Below are positions 25,157-33,862 of a stretch of 64,000 nt of DNA, in pieces (the first letter of the stretch is position 1; every line of letters starts with the position of its first letter). The position numbers were made by a program, and so were the translations under genes. The notes under the pieces were generated by a model. That model made no database searches. It saw only the letters and a list, made by a program, of their open reading frames with translations, and had not been told where the DNA came from. The DNA is from Wenzhouxiangella sp042310355. GTDB lineage: Bacteria; Pseudomonadota; Gammaproteobacteria; Xanthomonadales; Wenzhouxiangellaceae. The DNA is taken from assembly GCF_042310355.1 (NCBI RefSeq), contig NZ_JBHJMR010000006.1:1-64000 (forward strand). Direction: 5' to 3'.

Positions 25157-27316
25157 ATGAACAGCAGTAGCAAAGCGATTGCGCTTCTGATCGGGCTGTT
25201 CTGGATGGTTTCCATGGCCCAGGCCACGGAGTTGACCGATATCCAGGTCGAGAGCGGATCCGGAGAGGTACGATTTATTCTCAACCTCGATGGGGAGCCG
25301 GGCAATCCATCCGTGTTCACCACCGAGGAACCGCCTCGAATCGTGCTGGAAATGCCCGATACGGACTCCCGTGTGGATACGTCCAGTGTGCCGGTGAGCG
25401 CCGGACCGGCGCGCAGCTACACGGCGTTGAGCGCCGGTGGCCGCACGCGCCTGGTCGTCGACATGGCGCGCAGCGCGCCCTACGAGGTTCAGGTCTCCGG
25501 CAACCAGGTCGTCCTGGTGGTCGAAACCGGCGGTGGCGGCACGTCCGAAACCTCGGTGGCCGAGACCAGCGCATCGTCCGGCAGCGGCGGCCGTCGCTTC
25601 GAAGTCACGGGCATCGATTTCCGACGTGGTCCCGACGGTGAAAGCCGTGTGCTTGTCGATGTCGACCGCTCCGGCGTGAACCTGTCGGTCAATGAACGCA
25701 CGGGTGGCCTGCGGGTCGAGTTGTTCGACACCCGGCTGTCCGACGACCAGCACCAGCGCCTGGATGTGAGCGACTTCGCCACGCCCGTGCAGATGATTAC
25801 GCCCGAACAGCGCGGCGACAATGTCCGCCTCAACCTCGAGGTGGCCGGCGCCTACGAGCATCTGGCTTACCAGTCGGATGGCCAGGTGGTGATCGAAGTC
25901 GGCGAGCCCGAACAGGAAGCGCCGCAGGATCGTGAGCTGACCTTCTTCGAAGACCGCGACTACGACGGCAATCGCATTACCCTGAACTTCCAGGATATTC
26001 CGGTCCGTTCCGTGCTGGCGCTCATCGCCGACGTCTCCGACCTGAATATCGTCGTCTCCGATTCGGTCGGCGGCAACCTGACGCTGCGCCTGACCAACGT
26101 TCCCTGGGACCAGGCCCTGGATATCGTTCTCGAGACCAAGAATCTCGACATGCGTCAATCCGGCAACGTCATCTGGATTGCCCCGACGCAGGAAATCGCC
26201 GCACGCGAGCAGTCCATCCTGCAGGCGCGCGCCGAGCGCCAGACGCTCGAGCCGCTGCGAACCGCCATCATTCCCCTGAGCTACGCCGACGCCAATGAAA
26301 TGGCTTCCCTGGTCCAGTCGGCTTCCGAGGGTTCCGGCGACGACGACGGCGGTGGCTCCAACGGCCTGCTTTCGTCGCGTGGTTCGGTCACCATCGATCA
26401 GCGCACCAATACGCTGCTGATCAACGACACGACCGATCGCATCGACGCGGTGCGCGAACTGGTTGCCGACCTCGATCGCCCGGTTCGCCAGGTGCTGATC
26501 GAATCGCGCATCGTCATCGCGCGCAGCGACTTCAACCACCAGCTCGGCGTGCGCTTCGGCGTCACCGGTGCCCGTCAGGATTCCCGCGGCAATCTCTACA
26601 CCATGGCGTCCAACAACGAGGGTACCGACGAGATGATCCGCGACGGTCTGGCCAATCGCCGTTCGGGCTCCGGGTCGAGCACGCCCGTCGGTGTGCCTGG
26701 CCTGAGCGATCGCCTCAACGTCAACCTTCCGGTATCCAGTCCCGCCGGCAGCCTCGGGTTCAGCGTACTGGCCGCCGACGTGCTGCTGGACCTGGAGCTC
26801 AGCGCCCTGGAAAGCGAGGGCAACGGCGAAATCATCTCCACGCCGCGCGTGATCACCTCCAACCAGGCCGAGGCCTACGTGCTGCAGGGTGTCGAGGTGC
26901 CGTTCGAGTCGGTGCAGGGCGGCAATACTTCCGGCGCCATCAACGTCGAGTTCAAGGAAGCGATCCTCGAGCTGCGCGCCACGCCGCTGATCACACCCGA
27001 CAACCGCATCCAGATGCAGCTGCAGGTCAAGCAGGACACGGTGGGCGAACTCTTCCCCAACGGTCGGGGCGGTTTCATCCCGTCGATCGACACCCGCGAG
27101 CTGTCCACGCGTATCCTTGTCGACAATGGCCAGACCGTCGTGCTCGGCGGCATCTTCCAGGAAGAGCGGACTTACCAGGAGCAGAAGGTCCCCGTACTGG
27201 GTGACGTGCCCGTTCTCGGCGGCCTGTTCCGCCAGCGCGGCACCGAAGAGCAGAAGCGCGAACTGCTGATCTTCATTACACCGTCCATCCTGGACGAGCG
27301 CGTCGCGGCCGACTGA
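25157..27316 (+). CDS. pilQ: Type IV pilus secretin PilQ
   Basis: The product is a 719-residue outer-membrane secretin. The signal peptide is residues 1-21 (cleavage after SMAQA). Two AMIN domains (about 25-110 and 145-240) would bind peptidoglycan. An STN/N0 domain (about 255-320, VRSVLALIADVSDLNIVVSD) and an N1 domain (about 355-460, with a Gly/Ser/Asp-rich insert) follow. The secretin core runs to the end, with VLIESRIVIARSDF, a Gly-Ser gate loop and ILVDNGQTVVLGGIF. The ATG at 25157 was preferred over 25091 because it has a GGGAGA site and gives a clean signal peptide. It ends the pilMNOPQ group, with aroK/aroB, the usual next genes, missing. Confidence 0.94.
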   Translation: MNSSSKAIALLIGLFWMVSMAQATELTDIQVESGSGEVRFILNLDGEPGNPSVFTTEEPPRIVLEMPDTDSRVDTSSVPVSAGPARSYTALSAGGRTRLVVDMARSAPYEVQVSGNQVVLVVETGGGGTSETSVAETSASSGSGGRRFEVTGIDFRRGPDGESRVLVDVDRSGVNLSVNERTGGLRVELFDTRLSDDQHQRLDVSDFATPVQMITPEQRGDNVRLNLEVAGAYEHLAYQSDGQVVIEVGEPEQEAPQDRELTFFEDRDYDGNRITLNFQDIPVRSVLALIADVSDLNIVVSDSVGGNLTLRLTNVPWDQALDIVLETKNLDMRQSGNVIWIAPTQEIAAREQSILQARAERQTLEPLRTAIIPLSYADANEMASLVQSASEGSGDDDGGGSNGLLSSRGSVTIDQRTNTLLINDTTDRIDAVRELVADLDRPVRQVLIESRIVIARSDFNHQLGVRFGVTGARQDSRGNLYTMASNNEGTDEMIRDGLANRRSGSGSSTPVGVPGLSDRLNVNLPVSSPAGSLGFSVLAADVLLDLELSALESEGNGEIISTPRVITSNQAEAYVLQGVEVPFESVQGGNTSGAINVEFKEAILELRATPLITPDNRIQMQLQVKQDTVGELFPNGRGGFIPSIDTRELSTRILVDNGQTVVLGGIFQEERTYQEQKVPVLGDVPVLGGLFRQRGTEEQKRELLIFITPSILDERVAAD

Positions 27317-27339
27317 CCAGGCGAGGGAGCAAGCCAGCC

Positions 27340-30039
27340 ATGAACATCACATCAAAACACTCGGGATTTCGATTCATGAAGATAATCAGATACGGCATCA
27401 TTCTGGCAGCCACGGCACTTCTGGCCGCTTGTGGCGGCAGTTCCTCCGGCAGCTTCGACAACGGTGGCTCGGCGAGCATGAGCATCACGGTCGAGTCCGC
27501 CGAGGTGACGACCAACAGCTCCATGCAAGTGACCGTCCGCTTCCGCGCGGCCGACGGGTCTTCGGTGTCCGACGGCACCCAGGTCACGCTCAATTCCAGC
27601 AACACCAATCGGGGCGTGGTCGCCGCCGACGAGTCGGGTGCGTCCTCGGGCGCTTCGGCCACGACGACCACCAGCGGTGGTCAGGCCAATTTCGTGTTCA
27701 CGGCCCGTTCCAACACGGGCACGGTGACGCTGACGGCCTCCGGCAGCAACCCCAGCGGCTCGGGCACGGTATCCGCCTCGCGCGATATCGACGTCATCGA
27801 GGGCGATGACGGCGAGGCGCGCCTGGAAGTCAGCGGTTCGAACACCATGCCGGCCAACAACGAGAACGTCGAGATCTTCATGGGCTCGCCCTTCATCAAC
27901 GAATTGACGGTTCGCTATCGCAACCCCGACGGCAGCGCGGGCAGCGTTTCCGACGGAGAGATTGCCGTGGCTGTTTCGCCGGTTACCCGCGGTGCTTTTT
28001 CGACGCTCGATGATCCTGAAACCGACGACGTCAACGAGTTTTTGCAGCTGATGGGCAGCGGCCCGGTCACCATGACCGCCGGCGTGGCCACGGTCTTCGT
28101 GCACAGCTTCGACCAGCCCGGCGCGCTCACCGTCAGCGTGTCGGCGCAGGATGCCGACTCCGGCGACACCTTCTCGGAAGAATTCGTCATCGAAATCGCC
28201 GAAGGCGCGGCCGACTTCCTTCCGGCCAACCTCGATTTCTCGGTGCCGACCGACCCGATCTACGTCCAGGGTTCCGGCGGCTCGACGTCCAAGACCATGT
28301 CGCTGTTCGTCGGCGACTCCGGCGACAATGCGGTGCCCAACCCCGAAGGTGGCGGCGCCGAGTACAACAACGTCATCCTGTCGCTGGATGCGCCCGAGGG
28401 CAGCGGCGCTCGCCTGACGGGCACCGGCGCGGATGGATCGGTCAACGGCAGCGAGATCAGCGTGCAGACGGTCAACGGCGTGGCCAACTTCTCGCTCAAC
28501 GCCGGCAGCGAGACCGGGCCGCATCGCATCACCGCCACGGCCGACCGTGGCGACAACAACGTCGACAACGACCTGCTCGACCCGATCACCGCCGAGACCA
28601 CGGTGGATGTCGGCGACGGTCGCCTGTTCGGTCTCGAAATCGTCAGTCCCTCCATCAGCGCCATCGTGGCCAACAACACGGTGGGCTTCATCCAGACCGA
28701 CGAGGAACCGGAAATCGATCCGGAGACGGGTGTGGTGATTCCGCCGAGTTCCGACGGTACCTACTCGCTGACGATCACCGCGCAGGGTACCGACCAGGCC
28801 GGCAACCCGGTGCTTCCGGGCACGCCGATCGACTTTGGCAAGATCGACGCGCCGCTCACGCAGACCCTGCCGAGAGAGTTCGTCTTCTCCGGCACCGACG
28901 GCAACCCGGAAGAGGGCGGTGATATCTTCAGCGTCTCCTCGTCGGCCGGGTTCGGTGCCAACCCACCAACCGTGGACGAGGCCGTTGAACCCGGTGACAC
29001 CGTCGCCCTGTTCGGCAAGACCGTTCCCGGTAACCGCGAACACGAGGCCGCCCGCACGGTTGCCAGCATCGTTGACAGCTCGACAGTCACCGTCACCAAC
29101 GATTTCAACCCGAACAACGGCGCCGGCCCGATCGTCGACGACGGTTTCGTGATTCCCTGGGTCATCGGTCGCTCGCAGTTCGGCGTCGTCGATTCGCAGG
29201 TCAACCTGTCGAGCGACGGTCGCGGATCGGTCACCTTGACCTATCCCATCAGCGCCCTGGGTCGCCCGCTGGTTCTCTGGGGCCAGGGCAACCGGGTCGA
29301 AGAGGACCTGACCAAGACGGTGGCCGATGTCGGCGCCATGGTGTTCCCGGGTATCGCGCCGGGGCAGCTCTCGGCGATTCCGTCGTCCATCCAGGGTAAT
29401 TCGACCACGGCCGTAGAGGTCTGCTTCACCGACGCCCTGGGCGCCCCGATCAATGACGTGTTCATCCGGGGTGATATCGTCGAGGGTCCGGCCAATGGCA
29501 GCCTCGACGGTGAGCCCATGTCGACGACGACGGCCGAGCCCACCGGTTCGGCGGGTAACGGCTGCACCGTAACGCAGGTCACGACCAGCGGCATGGTTCC
29601 GGACGGCGATGAGTCGATCATCCGCTTCAGCGCCGGCTCGGCCACGGCCGAAGTGACGGTCGTGCCGCCGGGATCCGCGATGCTGCTGGTCGAGCCTTCG
29701 CAGTATCGCGATCCGTCGCCGAGCATCGTCTCCCGCGTCCTGACCCTGACCCTGCTCAACGCACAGGGCGAGCCGATTTCCGGTGTCGGCCTGACGGGTG
29801 AATGCGATGGCGGTGACGGTACCCTCGAGATCGAGGCCGCCCCGGGTGTCACCGATGCCGACGGTCAAACCACGGCGCGTGTCTCGGTGGGTATGACCGA
29901 GTGTGCTGCAGAGGACGCCGAAGGCTTCCCGCGGATCGGGCAGTGCACGTTCACGACGCCGAGTGGATCCCCGGTGGGCACCTTCGTGGCCATCGGCATC
30001 AACGCGACGAACGCCAACCTTTCGCCGTCCTGCCCGTAG
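27340..30039 (+). CDS. Large lipoprotein with bacterial Ig-like repeats
   Basis: The product is 899 residues, probably outer-membrane anchored and surface or periplasm exposed. The lipobox LLAACGG (Cys near residue 31, or 19 if the second ATG at 27376 is used) is followed by a Ser/Gly linker. The mature protein is a chain of beta-sandwich modules of the Big_1/invasin type, with recurrent phrases such as DGTQVTLNSSNTNRGVV, GQANFVFTAR, GVATVFVHSFD, GVANFSLNAGS and, near the end, TLTLLNAQGEPISGVGLTG and DADGQTTARVSVGMTEC. Cys is absent from most of the chain and present in the last repeats. It begins 24 bases after pilQ with a GAGGGAG site and no terminator between, and ends at a strong terminator. 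Cotranscription with pilMNOPQ suggests a pilus or adhesion role (inference). Confidence 0.78.
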   Translation: MNITSKHSGFRFMKIIRYGIILAATALLAACGGSSSGSFDNGGSASMSITVESAEVTTNSSMQVTVRFRAADGSSVSDGTQVTLNSSNTNRGVVAADESGASSGASATTTTSGGQANFVFTARSNTGTVTLTASGSNPSGSGTVSASRDIDVIEGDDGEARLEVSGSNTMPANNENVEIFMGSPFINELTVRYRNPDGSAGSVSDGEIAVAVSPVTRGAFSTLDDPETDDVNEFLQLMGSGPVTMTAGVATVFVHSFDQPGALTVSVSAQDADSGDTFSEEFVIEIAEGAADFLPANLDFSVPTDPIYVQGSGGSTSKTMSLFVGDSGDNAVPNPEGGGAEYNNVILSLDAPEGSGARLTGTGADGSVNGSEISVQTVNGVANFSLNAGSETGPHRITATADRGDNNVDNDLLDPITAETTVDVGDGRLFGLEIVSPSISAIVANNTVGFIQTDEEPEIDPETGVVIPPSSDGTYSLTITAQGTDQAGNPVLPGTPIDFGKIDAPLTQTLPREFVFSGTDGNPEEGGDIFSVSSSAGFGANPPTVDEAVEPGDTVALFGKTVPGNREHEAARTVASIVDSSTVTVTNDFNPNNGAGPIVDDGFVIPWVIGRSQFGVVDSQVNLSSDGRGSVTLTYPISALGRPLVLWGQGNRVEEDLTKTVADVGAMVFPGIAPGQLSAIPSSIQGNSTTAVEVCFTDALGAPINDVFIRGDIVEGPANGSLDGEPMSTTTAEPTGSAGNGCTVTQVTTSGMVPDGDESIIRFSAGSATAEVTVVPPGSAMLLVEPSQYRDPSPSIVSRVLTLTLLNAQGEPISGVGLTGECDGGDGTLEIEAAPGVTDADGQTTARVSVGMTECAAEDAEGFPRIGQCTFTTPSGSPVGTFVAIGINATNANLSPSCP

Positions 30040-30085
30040 GCATGCCGCGAGCAAGCTGAGTTCGTCTCAGACCTGATCGCCTTTG

Positions 30086-30116
30086 GGGCCCGGCACTGCC
30101 GGGCCCTTTCTATTTT
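30086..30116 (+). terminator. Intrinsic terminator after the pil operon
   Basis: GGGCCCGGC (30086-30094), loop ACT, GCCGGGCCC (30098-30106), followed by a T-rich run to 30116. The stem is a perfect 9 bp. It closes the pilMNOPQ-lipoprotein transcription unit. Confidence 0.75.
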
Positions 30117-30136
30117 GCAGGCAGTACAATGTCGGC

Positions 30137-30919
30137 ATGCTTTACGACTTCCAGTCCGGCACCACGCCCCTGCTCGTCAACGTGCCGCACGCCGGCACCG
30201 AGTTGCCACCGGAGATCGGCTCGCGCCTGACCGAAAGCGCCCGTGAATTGCCCGACACCGACTGGCACGTCAACCGACTGGTCGAAGGCGCGGTCGGGCA
30301 GGGCGCCTCGCTCATGCGGGCGCGTTACTCCCGCTACGTGATCGACCTCAACCGCGGCAGCGACGACAAGCCCCTCTATGCCGGTGCCACCACCGGCCTG
30401 GTGCCCACGGAAAACTTCGACGGCTCACCCGTCTACCGCGACGACGAACCGAGCGATGGCGAAATCGCCGGGCGCATCGAGCGTTATTGGCGGCCCTACC
30501 ACGACGAGCTTGCGCAAGCGCTCGAAGCCCTGCGCAGCCGCCACGGTTTCGCGGTGCTGTTCGACGTGCACTCCATCCGCAGCGTCGTACCCCGGCTGTT
30601 CGAGGGGCGCCTGCCCGATCTCAACCTGGGCACCTTCGAAGAACGCAGCTGCGCCACCGAGTTGCAGGAGTCGGTGGCCGAGATGCTCGCCGGCGCCGAG
30701 GGCTTTTCGACCGTCGTCAACGGCCGTTTCAAGGGCGGCTTCATCACGCGCCACTACGGTCGCCCCGCCGAGGGTGTCCACGCCCTGCAGATCGAGATCG
30801 CCCAGTCCGCCTACATGGACGAGTCGCGGCCCCGGGAATTCGACCCGCAGGCCGCCCGTCCCCTGATGAACCTGCTGGACGAACTGACCGGCAGGCTCTC
30901 GCAATGGCGCCCGTCATGA
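30137..30919 (+). CDS. hutG: N-formylglutamate deformylase HutG
   Basis: The product is a 260-residue zinc hydrolase of the N-formylglutamate amidohydrolase family that releases glutamate and formate, the last step of the five-step histidine degradation route. Signatures are LLVNVPHAGTELP near the N-terminus, DTDWHVNRL, RYSRYVIDLNRGSDD, LFDVHSIRSVVPRLFEG and a HALQIEIAQSAYMDE motif. The ATG at 30137 (MLYDFQSG) was chosen. An upstream frame begins inside the terminator. The stop overlaps the hutF start (ATGA). The upstream genes hutH, hutU and hutI are not in the window. Confidence 0.9.
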   Translation: MLYDFQSGTTPLLVNVPHAGTELPPEIGSRLTESARELPDTDWHVNRLVEGAVGQGASLMRARYSRYVIDLNRGSDDKPLYAGATTGLVPTENFDGSPVYRDDEPSDGEIAGRIERYWRPYHDELAQALEALRSRHGFAVLFDVHSIRSVVPRLFEGRLPDLNLGTFEERSCATELQESVAEMLAGAEGFSTVVNGRFKGGFITRHYGRPAEGVHALQIEIAQSAYMDESRPREFDPQAARPLMNLLDELTGRLSQWRPS

Positions 30920-32271
30920 CGCAGCGACTTCATTGTTCCCGCGTGCTCCTGGCCGACGGCTGGCGCGAGGACGTCACGCTGGGGATCGACTCGAAGGGCT
31001 TGATCGAATCGGTCCGGTCGGGCTGCAGCGAAGGCGCAGAGCGCCTGCCGGGCACCGTGCTGCCGGGCATGGTCAACGTCCATTCGCATATTCACCAGCG
31101 GCTCATCGCCGGGCTGACGGGCCGCAGCGCCGGCCGCGGCGACAGCTTCTGGAGCTGGCGCGACCGGATGTACGAGGCCGTCGCCATGCTCTCGGGGGAG
31201 GACTTCGAATTACTGGCCGCCCGCGCCTTCATGGAATTGCTCGAAGGCGGCTACACCAGCACCGGGGAGTTCCACTACCCGCACGGACTGGACGGCCAGG
31301 CGCCCGACGTGACCGCACGGCAGGTGCTGGCCGCGGCCGAGCGGGCCGGCACGGGGCTGACCCTGCTGCCGGTGTGGTATCGCTACGGCGGATTCGGGCG
31401 CCGGCCCCTGGGCGAGCGTCAGCAGGCTTTCGGCATGTCGCTCGAGCGGATCGTCGCCCTCGTCGACGAACTGCAGGGCGGGCTCGACCCGGCCATGCAA
31501 CGCGTCGGCGTGGCGCCGCATTCCCTGCGGGCGGTGGACGCCCGCGACCTGCCCGATCTGCTCGACGGCATCGCCGAAGGCCCGGTCCACCTGCATATCT
31601 CGGAGCAGCCGGCCGAGGTGAGCGACTGTCTCGAACATCACGGCTGCCGGCCGATCGAATGGCTGCTCGAGCAGGTCGAACCCGACGCGCGCTGGTGCCT
31701 GATCCACGCCACGCACGCTAGCGAGGCCGAGGTGAAGGCGCTGGCCGGGCGCTCGATCGCGGTGGGGATCTGCCCGAGCACCGAGGCGGACCTGGGCGAT
31801 GGCCTGTTCCCGCTGCGCGAGTATCTCGACGGCGGCGGCCGGGTGGCCGTCGGCTCCGACAGCAACCTGGTGACCTCGGCGGCCGAGGAACTGCGCCTGC
31901 TTGAATGGGGGCAGCGGCTCCGCCTCAACCAGCGCAACGTGCTGGCCGACGCCGGCGCGCACGTTGCCACCGCCTTGTGGCAGCACCTGGCGCGAACCGG
32001 CGCGCAGGCGCTGCAACAGCCGGCCGGTGAGATTCGCGCGGGCCGGCGCGCCGACCTGGTCGTTCTCGACGACGACCATCCGCTGCTGGCCGGCCTGCCG
32101 GCGGACGAACAGCTCGACAGCTTCGTTTTCGCGCACACCGCCGGCATGATCGACCAGGTCCGCGTCGCGGGCCGCCTCGTCGTCAACCGGGGGCGGCATC
32201 CGGGGCGGCCGGAACTGGACCAGCGCGTGGCCGCCATGCGCCGTCGCCTGCTTGCGAGCGCGTCGTCGTGA
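30916..32271 (+). CDS. hutF: Formimidoylglutamate deiminase HutF
   Basis: The product is a 451-residue amidohydrolase-superfamily zinc enzyme converting N-formimino-L-glutamate to N-formyl-L-glutamate, which HutG then uses. Metal ligands are in MVNVHSHIHQR, HLHISEQPAEV (with HxSEQ typical of HutF), CLIHATHA and VAVGSDSNL. It starts in the hutG stop codon (ATGA, 30916), which favours this start over an ATG four codons upstream. It ends with the downstream methyltransferase start overlapping by four bases (GTGA). The HutF-HutG pair marks the ammonia-releasing pathway variant seen in Pseudomonas. Confidence 0.92.
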   Translation: MTQRLHCSRVLLADGWREDVTLGIDSKGLIESVRSGCSEGAERLPGTVLPGMVNVHSHIHQRLIAGLTGRSAGRGDSFWSWRDRMYEAVAMLSGEDFELLAARAFMELLEGGYTSTGEFHYPHGLDGQAPDVTARQVLAAAERAGTGLTLLPVWYRYGGFGRRPLGERQQAFGMSLERIVALVDELQGGLDPAMQRVGVAPHSLRAVDARDLPDLLDGIAEGPVHLHISEQPAEVSDCLEHHGCRPIEWLLEQVEPDARWCLIHATHASEAEVKALAGRSIAVGICPSTEADLGDGLFPLREYLDGGGRVAVGSDSNLVTSAAEELRLLEWGQRLRLNQRNVLADAGAHVATALWQHLARTGAQALQQPAGEIRAGRRADLVVLDDDHPLLAGLPADEQLDSFVFAHTAGMIDQVRVAGRLVVNRGRHPGRPELDQRVAAMRRRLLASASS

Positions 32272-32873
32272 GCGGCCCGGCAAGCGCCCATTCACCGGCG
32301 GCCGAGCGCAACCGGATACCCATCGGGCAGGTGCTTTGCCGCTGGCTGGCGCCGGATGCCCGCGTGCTCGAGATCGGCTCGGGCACGGGCCAGCATGCCG
32401 CCTGGTTTCACGCGCTGCTGCCCGGGGCGGACTGGCAGGCCTCGGAAATGCCGGAAAACCTGGATGCCCTGCGTGCCAGGCTGGCCGAGGAAGCGCCGTC
32501 GCTGCCCGAACCCGTCTCGCTGGACGTGATGACCCCCGGCGACTGGCCCGACGGCGAACGGGACGCGGTCTTTACCGCCAACACCCTGCACATCATGCCG
32601 TGGGATCATACGCCCGCGCTCCTGCAGGCCGCGGCCGAGCGCGTCGTCGACGGCGGGGTGCTGGTGATCTACGGGCCCTTCCGCGACGGCGAGCGCTTCG
32701 ACGCGGAAAGCAACCGACACTTTGACCAGCAACTGCGGCATCGCGATCCGGCCATGGGCATCCGGGATGTCCTGGAAGTCCGTCGCCTGGCCGCTGACGC
32801 GGGCTGGGTGGCGGAAGCCGAGATCGCCATGCCGGCCAACAACCGACTACTCATTTTCAGGAAAAGCGAATGA
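32268..32873 (+). CDS. DUF938 SAM-dependent methyltransferase-like protein
   Basis: The product is a 201-residue cytoplasmic protein of the DUF938 class I methyltransferase family. The SAM site is VLEIGSGTGQHAAWFH (about 34-49), followed by acidic loop EMPENLDAL. The family-specific TANTLHIMPWDH, VIYGPFRDGERF and DPAMGIRDV blocks are present. The substrate is unknown. The GTG start overlaps the hutF stop and its own stop overlaps the msrC start, so four genes in a row are joined by 4-base overlaps. This suggests a constitutively coupled operon, but a link to histidine degradation is not obvious. Confidence 0.86.
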   Translation: MSGPASAHSPAAERNRIPIGQVLCRWLAPDARVLEIGSGTGQHAAWFHALLPGADWQASEMPENLDALRARLAEEAPSLPEPVSLDVMTPGDWPDGERDAVFTANTLHIMPWDHTPALLQAAAERVVDGGVLVIYGPFRDGERFDAESNRHFDQQLRHRDPAMGIRDVLEVRRLAADAGWVAEAEIAMPANNRLLIFRKSE

Positions 32874-33328
32874 CCGAACCCGTCAACTACGATGAACTCG
32901 CCCAGCAGGCCGAGGGGCTGCTGTCGGGGCAAAAGCACCGCATCGCCAATGCCGCCAACCTCAGTGCCCTGATCTTCGACGCCCTGCCCGAGATCAACTG
33001 GGCCGGCTTCTACTTTCTGGAAGGCGACGAGTTGATCGTCGGCCCCTTCCAGGGCAAGCCCGCCTGCGTGCGCATCGCGATGGGGCAGGGCGTGTGCGGC
33101 ACCGCGGCCGCCACGCGCGCCACCCAGCGCGTCGAGGACGTCCACGCCTTCGACGGGCATATCGCCTGCGATCCGGAGTCGCGTTCGGAAGTGGTCGTGC
33201 CGCTGATCATCGACGGCCAGGTCATCGGCGTGCTGGATATCGACAGTCCGCGCCGGGGGCGCTTCGACGAGAACGATCAGCGCGGCCTGGAGCGGCTGGC
33301 GGCAATCTACGCCAGATCGCTGGGCTGA
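32870..33328 (+). CDS. msrC: Free methionine-(R)-sulfoxide reductase (GAF type)
   Basis: The product is a 152-residue stand-alone GAF-domain enzyme that reduces free Met-R-sulfoxide. The three redox cysteines are present with family spacing: Cys66 (KPACVRI), Cys76 (GQGVCGTAA) and Cys100 (HIACD, the catalytic one). NWAGFYFLEGDELIVGPFQG and VVPLIIDGQVIGVLDIDSP complete the fold. It is the fourth gene of the hutG-hutF-methyltransferase-msrC run. Its 3' end overlaps the convergent sixA gene by 22 bases, so the two transcripts are antisense there. Confidence 0.92.
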   Translation: MTEPVNYDELAQQAEGLLSGQKHRIANAANLSALIFDALPEINWAGFYFLEGDELIVGPFQGKPACVRIAMGQGVCGTAAATRATQRVEDVHAFDGHIACDPESRSEVVVPLIIDGQVIGVLDIDSPRRGRFDENDQRGLERLAAIYARSLG

Positions 33329-33783
33329 ATCAGCTTGTGAATCCGGCCGCAGCCCGGCGCCGGCGGCATGTCGGCGTCGATGATGGCCAGCGTGCCGGGC
33401 TGAATCCCGAGCCGCGGGCGCTGGTTGGTCAGCCACTGCACCAGCCACTCGAAGCCGGGGTTGTGTCCCACCACCAGCAGGGAATCGGCCTGCTGGTACT
33501 TCTGCAGCACGCCGATGAGGTCTTCTTCGAGCGCCTCCCACAGCGCGGGTTCCACCGTGGGCTCCGGCGCCTCGAGCCCGTCGAGCGCCAGCCGGGCGGT
33601 GTCGCGCGTGCGCACCGAGGGTGAGACGCAGACGGTTGTCGGCACCGTCAGGCCGGAGGTCTGGATCCATTCGCCCAGCTTGCGGGCGGCCTCGCGTCCC
33701 GACTCGGTCAGGTCGCGATCGTGATCCTTCTGCCCGGACGCGACCGCCCGGGCGCGCGCGTGTCGCAGTAGCCACAACTCCAC
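33307..33783 (-). CDS. sixA: Phosphohistidine phosphatase SixA
   Basis: The product is a 158-residue histidine-phosphatase-superfamily protein. SixA dephosphorylates HPt-type phosphohistidines (ArcB, and EI/NPr in the nitrogen PTS). The catalytic RHA motif is at residues 7-9 (LLRHARA), DRDLTESGREAA follows, SPSVRTRDTA gives the second Arg and VVGHNPG the second His. The GTG at 33783 was chosen since a GGGAG lies eight bases upstream and SixA starts this close to the RHG motif. The in-frame region upstream is not conserved. It overlaps msrC convergently at its 3' end. Confidence 0.88.
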   Translation of the reverse strand: MELWLLRHARARAVASGQKDHDRDLTESGREAARKLGEWIQTSGLTVPTTVCVSPSVRTRDTARLALDGLEAPEPTVEPALWEALEEDLIGVLQKYQQADSLLVVGHNPGFEWLVQWLTNQRPRLGIQPGTLAIIDADMPPAPGCGRIHKLIQPSDLA

Positions 33784-33862
33784 AGCAAAAACTCCCCATC
33801 TGTCGCGTTTGCGGCCGCTCAGCATACCAGCGTGCCGATGCTCTTGCGTCGACTCTCGTGAA

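Noticed and set aside
27352..30054. 900-codon open frame antisense to the Ig-repeat lipoprotein
   Set aside because: His/Arg/Gly-rich translation without any family pattern; it mirrors codon bias of the real gene on the other strand. The same applies to the long antisense frames over pilQ, pepN, pgi and trpE.
30125..30130. TACAAT as -10 of hutG
   Set aside because: It is only 6 bases before the start codon and its -35 would fall in the terminator stem.
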